NCBI GenBank assembly: GCA_910579325.1
Contig: CAJTTU010000157.1
Span: 1 to 5,183 of the forward strand
Source: an uncultured Lachnospiraceae bacterium
GTDB lineage: Bacteria; Bacillota; Clostridia; Lachnospirales; Lachnospiraceae
DNA: 5,183 nucleotides
Direction: 5' to 3'
In this document: piece after piece, positions 1-4,065 of the stretch
Position numbering within the stretch: the stretch's first letter is position 1
Layout: each line of letters opens with the position of its first letter
The notes under the pieces: generated by a model
The model's database searches: none
Told to the model about the DNA's origin: nothing
The model's input: only the letters and a program-made list of their open reading frames with translations
Program-made: the position numbers and the translations under genes

Positions 1-217
1 CATTATTTCTTTGTGTTTTTAGGGGTAATTTTACATTCGGGAGAGTACGAACTTTTGTTCTGGGGTTCTTTTGCCAAAAAGTATAAACGATTTGGCGAAA
101 GTCGGATACAATTTGCCGAAAAGTATAGGGGGGGCGCCAAATAGTGTATGAGAGAATTGATAAAAAGATAATGGGAAAATGATAAGGAGCTGTAAAGGCT
201 CTTTTTTTGCTTTTCAT
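1..217 (-). CDS. Possible partial minus-strand ORF with heptad repeats (unrecognised)
   Basis: A minus-strand frame is open from an ATG at 217-215 to the edge of the window (72 codons seen, 3' end missing). The start is basic (MKSKKR), followed by a hydrophobic stretch at about residues 15-27, then a seven-residue repeat: FRQIV at 33-37, FRQIV at 40-44 and FWQK at 47-50. The two FRQIV copies differ at three bases, all synonymous third positions, which is the main argument that the frame is or was coding. Against it, there is no convincing ribosome site before the ATG, and a + strand terminator lies inside it. The frame also stays open upstream through the left IS end until a TAG at 293-295, so the IS may have cut off a longer gene. 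I do not recognise the protein. A competing + strand frame (1-144) is also open. This is a low-confidence call. Confidence 0.25.
   Translation of the reverse strand, partial: MKSKKRAFTAPYHFPIIFLSILSYTIWRPPYTFRQIVSDFRQIVYTFWQKNPRTKVRTLPNVKLPLKTQRNN
71..154. repeat. Four degenerate 21-bp phased tandem repeats
   Basis: Units start at 71, 92, 113 and 134, exactly 21 bp apart. Units 1 and 3 are closest: ttgccaaaaagtata at 71-85 and ttgccgaaaagtata at 113-127 differ at one base. The fourth unit matches the first at 11 of 15 positions, and the second is the most diverged. A run of seven G lies at 128-134. A perfect 8-bp inverted pair is embedded (atttggcg at 90-97, cgccaaat at 135-142). The 21-bp period is seven codons, which fits a coding heptad repeat. 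It is also two helical turns, which would fit tandem protein-binding sites. Confidence 0.6.
184..208 (+). terminator. Intrinsic terminator in the left flank
   Basis: Arm 184-190 (aaggagc) pairs with 198-204 (gctcttt within ggctcttttttt), including one G-U pair, around a seven-base loop, and a run of T at 202-208 follows. This is a normal Rho-independent terminator for + strand transcription. It would serve a gene to the left of the window, for example one ending at the TAG at 142-144 in the + frame open from base 1. The stem is only seven pairs, so strength is moderate. Confidence 0.5.
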
Positions 218-237
218 TCCCGGAAAATAGTCGTTTC

Positions 238-261
238 GTAAACGGTAGATAGTGCGTACCT
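238..261 (+). repeat. IS66 left terminal inverted repeat (IRL)
   Basis: The outer end begins GTAAACGGTAGATAGTG. The 24 bp match the reverse complement of the right end except at position 18 (C here, A in the right repeat). It sets the left boundary of the element and is the expected site of transposase binding. Confidence 0.9.
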
Positions 262-293
262 CGACTGATATGAAGAAGTATGGGAGAATAGAC

Positions 294-299
294 TATATT
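294..299 (+). promoter_or_regulatory. Possible -10 box for the tnpA-tnpB transcript
   Basis: The hexamer TATATT lies 62 bp upstream of the tnpA start, inside the left end of the IS. No good -35 box is seen at the right distance (271-276 reads tgaaga), so the call is weak. A start near 305-307 would put the 12-bp hairpin at 310-340 at the very 5' end of the message. Confidence 0.25.
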
Positions 300-309
300 T
301 CTATCACGA

Positions 310-340
310 GTATCAAAAGTTAAGTTTCAACTTTTGATAC
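310..340. promoter_or_regulatory. Perfect 12-bp inverted repeat in the tnpA leader
   Basis: gtatcaaaagtt at 310-321 is the exact reverse complement of aacttttgatac at 329-340, with a seven-base loop. It ends eight bases before the tnpA ribosome site (349-354). No T-run follows, so it is not a terminator. It could be an operator for a dimeric protein, or an RNA hairpin at the start of the transposition mRNA that affects stability or ribosome access. Function is inferred from position only. Confidence 0.6.
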
Positions 341-360
341 CGATATACGGAGGTAAGTTT

Positions 361-732
361 ATGAGTTCAGAAACAACTATGATGGCCGAGCAGTACCGTC
401 TCCGGGAATGGGCCGACCAGATCAGGGACTGCCAGAGCCGTCCGTCCGGCATGAGCGTCGTCAGCTGGTGTGCCTGCCACGGTATCACAAAAGCGAATTA
501 TTATTACAGGCTCCGCCGTGTGAGAGAAGCCTGCCTTGAAACCATGCAGGGGGAAATAACCGTGCAGCGGATAGTCCCTGTACAGCCCGGGCTTTTACAG
601 CAGCAGGAACAGAAAGACGGCAATGCACAGCCGGGACTGGATATTTCCATAAAAGGGGGTTCCATCCATGTAACAGAATCCACGCCCATGCCATTGCTTG
701 CGGCAGTTCTTGAGGTGATGCAGAATGCTTAA
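361..732 (+). CDS. tnpA: IS66 family accessory protein TnpA (Orf1, HTH)
   Basis: This 123-residue protein is the first gene of the IS66 trio and is needed with TnpB and TnpC for transposition in studied relatives. Residues about 31-53 (WCACHGITKANYYYRLRRV region) form a helix-turn-helix of the transposase-associated type, so it probably binds DNA. The C-terminal part (about 93-120, LDISIKGGSIHV onwards) matches the usual beta-strand then helix ending of IS66 Orf1 proteins. The ATG at 361 is chosen because GGAGGT at 349-354 sits six bases ahead. A TTG at 334 in the same frame lies inside the leader hairpin and has no ribosome site. The stop overlaps the start of tnpB by 8 bp, which points to translational coupling. 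The length is normal for the family. Confidence 0.88.
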   Translation: MSSETTMMAEQYRLREWADQIRDCQSRPSGMSVVSWCACHGITKANYYYRLRRVREACLETMQGEITVQRIVPVQPGLLQQQEQKDGNAQPGLDISIKGGSIHVTESTPMPLLAAVLEVMQNA

Positions 733-1087
733 TGATGCCATCTGTTTCAAGGCAGTTTATATTGTCTGCGGATACACAGACCTGCGCTCCGGCATGGACC
801 GGCTGGCGGCGCTCATTGAAACGCAGACCGGGAGCAGACCGTATGTCCCAGACACGCTTTATCTTTTCTGTGGGCGGCGCACCGACCGCATCAAAGGACT
901 TGTATGGGAAGGGGACGGCTGGCTTCTGTTATACAAGCGGCTGGCAGAAGGCCGGTTCCAGTGGCCGCGCAGTCCCGAAGAAGTGCGTGAATTAACGCTA
1001 CAGCAGTTCCGGTGGCTGATGGAGGGGCTGACGACCGCCCCGAAGAAATCGGTCAGGCCAGTGGAACCGCCGGAATATACGGGATAA
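725..1087 (+). CDS. tnpB: IS66 family accessory protein TnpB (Orf2)
   Basis: This 120-residue protein is the second IS66 gene, of the family usually called IS66 Orf2-like or TnpB (unrelated to the IS200/IS605 TnpB nuclease). Recognisable family blocks are VYIVCGYTDLRSGMDRLAAL (residues 11-30), LYLFCGRRTDRIKGLVWEGD (45-64) and YKRLAEGRFQWP (70-81). Its biochemical role is not established, but it is conserved across the family and required for transposition in tested elements. The ATG overlaps the end of tnpA, and GAGGTG at 712-717 inside tnpA serves as ribosome site with a seven-base gap, so the two are translated from one message. It is intact and of normal length. Confidence 0.92.
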   Translation: MLNDAICFKAVYIVCGYTDLRSGMDRLAALIETQTGSRPYVPDTLYLFCGRRTDRIKGLVWEGDGWLLLYKRLAEGRFQWPRSPEEVRELTLQQFRWLMEGLTTAPKKSVRPVEPPEYTG

Positions 1088-1188
1088 CTTTGTGCAAAAC
1101 GGAGAATTTCCAGGGCGTTTTTTGCACCGGGAAAACAGTCTTACCACGTTTCTGCGGAGCCGTGTATCTGGCTGTAAAAAGGACCGGG

Positions 1189-1218
1189 AAAGGGTCAGGG
1201 ACACCCCTTTTCTTTTCT
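1189..1218 (+). terminator. Weak terminator-like hairpin in the IS spacer
   Basis: aaaggg at 1189-1194 pairs with cccttt at 1205-1210 around a ten-base loop, and a T-rich tail (ttttcttttctt) follows. The stem is short and the T-run is broken, so this is a weak candidate for a terminator downstream of tnpB. Confidence 0.3.
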
Positions 1219-1229
1219 TAAAGATCCAC

Positions 1230-1265
1230 AAAACAGCGGGATACAGCGGCTTCTGCCGCTGTTTT
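1230..1265 (+). terminator. Terminator-like hairpin between tnpB and tnpC with two competing 5' arms
   Basis: acagcggc at 1243-1250 pairs perfectly with gccgctgt at 1255-1262 around the loop ttct, followed by TTT. A second upstream arm, aaaacagcgg at 1230-1239, can pair with ccgctgtttt at 1256-1265 over ten bases. The two arms share acagcgg and exclude each other. The first fold is a typical intrinsic terminator and would reduce read-through from tnpB into tnpC. The T-run is only four long, so termination is probably partial. Confidence 0.45.
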
Positions 1266-1303
1266 AAGCATAGGCATTATGACGGACGCCCTGCTACGGC
1301 GAA

Positions 1304-1333
1304 TTCGCAAAAACTGCCGTTTTCTGCTATACT
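1304..1333 (+). promoter_or_regulatory. Possible tnpC promoter (extended -10)
   Basis: TGCTATACT at 1325-1333 is an extended -10 element, with TTCGCA at 1304-1309 as a four-of-six -35 match at an 18-bp gap. Transcription would begin near 1340, just ahead of the tnpC ribosome site at 1343-1348, giving a very short leader. This would let tnpC be expressed despite the terminator-like hairpin upstream. Confidence 0.35.
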
Positions 1334-1355
1334 GAAACCAGCGGGAGGCAGAGGC

Positions 1356-2975
1356 ATGGCTTTGGAATATACAGAAGAAAAACTGAACAGCCTTGACAAG
1401 GAGACCCTTATCCAGCTGTTCCTGTCACAGCAGGAGCAGCTGAAGCAGATCGACCATAATCTCCAGCTGGTGCTGGAACAGATGGCGGACTTAAAACGGC
1501 ACCGTTTTGGCCGGTCAACAGAGAAACATGAAATGGAAGACCAACTCTCTTTTGTGGAAGCGGACGGGAAAATCGTATTCTTTAATGAGTCAGAAGCCGT
1601 TGTGGATGAGGAATCCGTAGAAGAAGCGGAAACAGTTTCCCGCAGAAAACCAAAGAAAAAACAGGGAAAACGGGAAGAAGACCTGGACGGGCTTCCAGTA
1701 GTTGTGGTCGAACATTCCATGGCGGATGCGGAATTGGAGGATATGTTCGGGAAAGACGGCTGGAAGCAGCTTCCTGATGAGATATACCAAAGGTACAGTT
1801 TTACGCCGGCGAAAATCGAGGTGGAGGAACACCATGTCAGGGTATATGCCGGGAAAAAGACGGACGAAATCGTCAGAGCACCGCATCCGGAGAGCCTGTT
1901 GAGAGGGAGCCTCGTGTCCCCTTCGCTGGAAGCGGCAGTGATGAATGCCAAATATGTCAATGCCGTCCCGCTTTACCGGCAGGAACAGGAATTTGAGCGG
2001 TACGGACTGCACATTTCAAGACAGAACATGGCAAACTGGACAATCCTGTGTGCGGACCGTTACCTTGCAGTACTTTATGATCACCTGCATGAAAAGCTGT
2101 ATGGTTACCATGTCCTGCAGGCAGACGAGACTCCAGTACTGGTAAATAAGGACGGCCGTCCTGCCGGGAGCAGAAGCTATATGTGGGTGTACCGCACCGG
2201 GCGGATGTATACAGACAGGCAGATCGTCCTGTATGAATACCAGAAGACCCGTAATGCCAGCCATCCGAGGGGATTCTTAAAGGATTTCAACGGGGTATGT
2301 GTCACGGACGGTTATCAGGTTTACCACACGGTCGAAAATGAGCGTGAAGACTTAAAGATTGCCGGATGCTGGTCCCATGCGAGGCGCAGGTTTGATGAAG
2401 CAGTAAAAGCGCTGCCGAAAGCAAAGCAGAAGGACAGCCGCGCATACCTTGCGCTGACCATGATACAGGCCATCTGCCGGGAGGAAAAACTGCTTAAAGA
2501 TCTTCCGGCAGGGGAACGCAAAATTCGCCGCCAGCTGAGTGTAAAACCCCTGGTGGAGGCTTATTTCGTATGGGTGCGGGAAAACCTCCCGAAAGTGCCG
2601 CAGAAAAGTAAGACATGGGAAGGCTTCAGCTATTCACTTAACCAGGAAAAATACCTCAAAGTATTTCTGGATGACGGTGAAGTCCCGATGGATAATAATG
2701 CGGCGGAACAGTCGATCCGGGGATTCTGTATCGGCAAGAAAAACTGGGTGATGATCGATACGGTTGCAGGGGCAAAGTCCAGCGCCATTATATACAGTAT
2801 TGCTGAAACCGCAAAAGCCAACAATCTGAAACCGTATGATTATTTTGAATACCTGCTCACTGAAATCCCAAAGCATCTGGACGATACTGACCGCAGTTTT
2901 CTGGATGACCTGCTTCCATGGTCACCGAACCTGCCTGCGAACTGCCGGAAGCCCGGTAAAGAAGAAGTGAAATAA
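1356..2975 (+). CDS. tnpC: IS66 family transposase TnpC (DDE)
   Basis: This 539-residue protein is the transposase that cuts and joins the IS ends. Residues about 8-50 are leucine- and glutamine-rich and likely form a coiled coil, followed by the family's LKRHRFGRSTEKHE block (46-59) and a charged linker (about 80-110). The DDE core shows D257 in QADETP, D318 in VTDGY and E451 in DNNAAEQSIR, along with the conserved CWSHARRRF at 338-346. The C-terminal IS66 tail (about 476-506, IIYSIAETAKANN onwards) is present. ATG 1356 is chosen because GGGAGG at 1343-1348 lies seven bases ahead and the N-terminus matches the family. The in-frame GTG at 1092 is rejected. The region where most IS66 transposases carry a four-cysteine zinc finger (about 115-180) has no cysteine. 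The gene is otherwise intact. Confidence 0.94.
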   Translation: MALEYTEEKLNSLDKETLIQLFLSQQEQLKQIDHNLQLVLEQMADLKRHRFGRSTEKHEMEDQLSFVEADGKIVFFNESEAVVDEESVEEAETVSRRKPKKKQGKREEDLDGLPVVVVEHSMADAELEDMFGKDGWKQLPDEIYQRYSFTPAKIEVEEHHVRVYAGKKTDEIVRAPHPESLLRGSLVSPSLEAAVMNAKYVNAVPLYRQEQEFERYGLHISRQNMANWTILCADRYLAVLYDHLHEKLYGYHVLQADETPVLVNKDGRPAGSRSYMWVYRTGRMYTDRQIVLYEYQKTRNASHPRGFLKDFNGVCVTDGYQVYHTVENEREDLKIAGCWSHARRRFDEAVKALPKAKQKDSRAYLALTMIQAICREEKLLKDLPAGERKIRRQLSVKPLVEAYFVWVRENLPKVPQKSKTWEGFSYSLNQEKYLKVFLDDGEVPMDNNAAEQSIRGFCIGKKNWVMIDTVAGAKSSAIIYSIAETAKANNLKPYDYFEYLLTEIPKHLDDTDRSFLDDLLPWSPNLPANCRKPGKEEVK

Positions 2976-2977
2976 AG

Positions 2978-3021
2978 ACTGGAGCAAATCTGTTTCTATC
3001 ATACAGGTTTGCTCCAGTTTT
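2978..3021 (+). terminator. Strong terminator at the end of the IS66 operon
   Basis: actggagcaaatctgt at 2978-2993 pairs with acaggtttgctccagt at 3003-3018 over 16 bases with one G-U pair and a nine-base loop, and TTTT follows at 3018-3021. It starts three bases after the tnpC stop and ends just before the right inverted repeat, so IS transcripts should stop before entering the flanking operon. Confidence 0.85.
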
Positions 3022-3025
3022 GTAT

Positions 3026-3049
3026 AGGTACTCACTATCTACCGTTTAC
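3026..3049 (-). repeat. IS66 right terminal inverted repeat (IRR)
   Basis: Read on the minus strand from 3049, it begins GTAAACGGTAGATAGTG and matches the left end over 24 bp with one mismatch. It sets the right boundary of the element. The base outside it on both sides would extend the match by one (C), but IS66 ends normally begin GTAA. Confidence 0.9.
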
Positions 3050-3079
3050 GTAAAACCGGAGCTTCGGCCCCAGTTTTAC
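3050..3079 (-). terminator. Terminator of the minus-strand restriction operon
   Basis: On the minus strand, 3079-3067 (gtaaaactggggc) pairs with 3062-3050 (gctccggttttac) around the loop cgaa, giving 13 pairs with two G-U pairs. These wobbles become mismatches on the + strand, so the hairpin is built for minus-strand RNA. The first stem base is the T of the TAG stop codon's complement position 3079. The U-tract is only TTTT, and the IS begins two bases later, so the original T-tract may have been shortened by the insertion. Confidence 0.75.
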
Positions 3080-4035
3080 TACACAGAAAAATCCATATAA
3101 TACTGCTCATCATCCAGCTTATAAAACGTAACATCTGTACGTCCATACGCCTCCAGATCACTTCTCCAGATATAAGCGCCATTCGCCAGCCCCAGCCGGT
3201 TCCTGAAATACTCCCCAAGCTGTGCATTACTAAGCGGCGTTGTAATCGCCTTATTCCCCTGCTGTTCCACCCTCAAGATCAGCTGATGTCCGTCATCCGT
3301 AACCACCGTAAAATGCTGTTTGTTCAACGGGAAAAAGCCTGTCCGGACCATCGGTGCCGGCAGCGGTATGTACGCCTCATTCTTATTCCGCCTGCTTCTC
3401 TGCCCCCAGTTCAGCCCCGATTTCGTCCCCACTTCTCCATTCTCCGAAAGCAGGGAAAGCGTTATCATTTCTATATTCTCCCCCGACAAGCTGCCGACCG
3501 GCTTATTTTCCATATCCAAAACGCTGTGCGTGGGATACAGCACAACATATTCCTCAACTTCGGCATGATTGCAGAATATCGTATCATTTTCCACACCGCA
3601 GTAATACCGATATGCTTCCAATGCGTCACATTCCACCATATATTCCCTGCGCTTTTCCCCAAACGCACTCTGCGTAAAATTTGCCGAACCCGCAAACGCC
3701 ACAACCGGCTCATCCCCCTTCAGCCAGACATACACCTTCGCATGTACCGGCGCAGAATCATACACATAACTGCACTGATAATGCGCCACCTCCTGGGGCA
3801 TCCTCTCCTTCTGCAGCTCCTTAAATCCCTCATGGACAGCAATACTGAGACCGTCAAAAGGAACCATCCCCACAATCAAAGAGATGTCAATAAGACCGGA
3901 TTTAAACTCCTTCAAATTCTTTATCAGCCATGAAGCCATATTCGGCGTTGCATACCCCGACAAAATACACAGCCTGTCCGCCCCCGTGCGGAGCGGTTCA
4001 AACAATACCCTTCTCGCCAGCTCTGAATACTTCAT
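3079..4035 (-). CDS. PLD-fold restriction endonuclease, NgoFVII/BfiI-like
   Basis: This 318-residue protein is probably a metal-independent DNA endonuclease of the phospholipase D superfamily. The single active-site motif is split as in that group: VHAKVYVW gives H98 and K100, and FAGSANFT gives S117 and N119. The aspartate of the classical HKD motif is replaced by leucine at 105. In BfiI-type enzymes a later glutamate substitutes, and E131 or E135 are candidates. One such motif per chain implies a dimer. The C-terminal third (about 235-318, PLNKQHFTVVTDDGH onwards) has the size and beta-rich look of the B3-like DNA-recognition domain of BfiI and NgoFVII; that part is inference. The ATG at 4035 has AAAGGA at 4048-4043 seven bases ahead. 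It starts 30 bp after the Z1 gene, so the two share an operon, and it ends at a terminator. It seems intact. Confidence 0.8.
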   Translation of the reverse strand: MKYSELARRVLFEPLRTGADRLCILSGYATPNMASWLIKNLKEFKSGLIDISLIVGMVPFDGLSIAVHEGFKELQKERMPQEVAHYQCSYVYDSAPVHAKVYVWLKGDEPVVAFAGSANFTQSAFGEKRREYMVECDALEAYRYYCGVENDTIFCNHAEVEEYVVLYPTHSVLDMENKPVGSLSGENIEMITLSLLSENGEVGTKSGLNWGQRSRRNKNEAYIPLPAPMVRTGFFPLNKQHFTVVTDDGHQLILRVEQQGNKAITTPLSNAQLGEYFRNRLGLANGAYIWRSDLEAYGRTDVTFYKLDDEQYYMDFSV

Positions 4036-4065
4036 GACACCTTCCTTTCAAACACAACAGCTCCC

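Larger units (their letters stand above)
1088..1355 (+). other. Long tnpB-tnpC spacer
   Basis: These 268 bp separate tnpB from tnpC, where IS66 genes more often lie close together. I see no separate gene. The frame of tnpC stays open upstream to a GTG at 1092, which would add 88 residues, but the added peptide resembles no part of IS66 transposases and the GTG lacks a good ribosome site. The spacer holds a weak hairpin with a T-rich tail (1189-1218), a stronger terminator-like hairpin (1243-1265) and a possible promoter for tnpC (1304-1333). Confidence 0.6.
238..3049 (+). mobile_element. Complete IS66-family insertion sequence
   Basis: The element is 2812 bp long and bounded by 24-bp terminal inverted repeats beginning GTAA, as is typical of the IS66 family. 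It carries the three family genes in the usual order tnpA-tnpB-tnpC, all on the + strand, and ends with a terminator just inside the right repeat. All three genes are open and full length, and the DDE residues of TnpC are present, so it looks capable of moving. IS66 elements normally make 8-bp target duplications, but the 8 bp outside the left end (230-237, gtcgtttc) and the right end (3050-3057, gtaaaacc) differ. This suggests rearrangement or deletion at one side after insertion. Unusual internal features are the 268-bp tnpB-tnpC spacer and a TnpC without zinc-finger cysteines. Confidence 0.93.

Noticed and set aside
1..144. Open + strand frame ending in TAG at 142-144, followed by a terminator at 184-208, possibly the tail of an upstream gene.
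   Set aside because: The repeat units differ by amino-acid changes in this frame, whereas the minus frame shows synonymous differences, and no family is recognised. It stays possible because of the terminator, but I could not support it as a gene.
71..154. CRISPR array.
   Set aside because: Units are 21 bp, degenerate and contiguous, with no distinct spacers and no cas genes.
1092..1355. N-terminal extension of TnpC starting at GTG 1092 (627 residues in total).
   Set aside because: The added 88 residues match nothing in IS66 transposases, the GTG has no good ribosome site, and the segment contains terminator-like hairpins; ATG 1356 has a strong ribosome site and the family N-terminus.
1277..2012. 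Minus-strand ORFs of 227 and 140 codons opposite tnpC.
   Set aside because: They lie antisense to a clear transposase, are serine- and cysteine-rich in the way of reversed coding frames, and resemble no family.
3286..3933. A + strand ORF of 215 codons opposite the PLD nuclease.
   Set aside because: It is antisense to a gene with recognised active-site motifs, has histidine-, arginine- and proline-rich composition typical of a shadow frame, and lacks a ribosome site.
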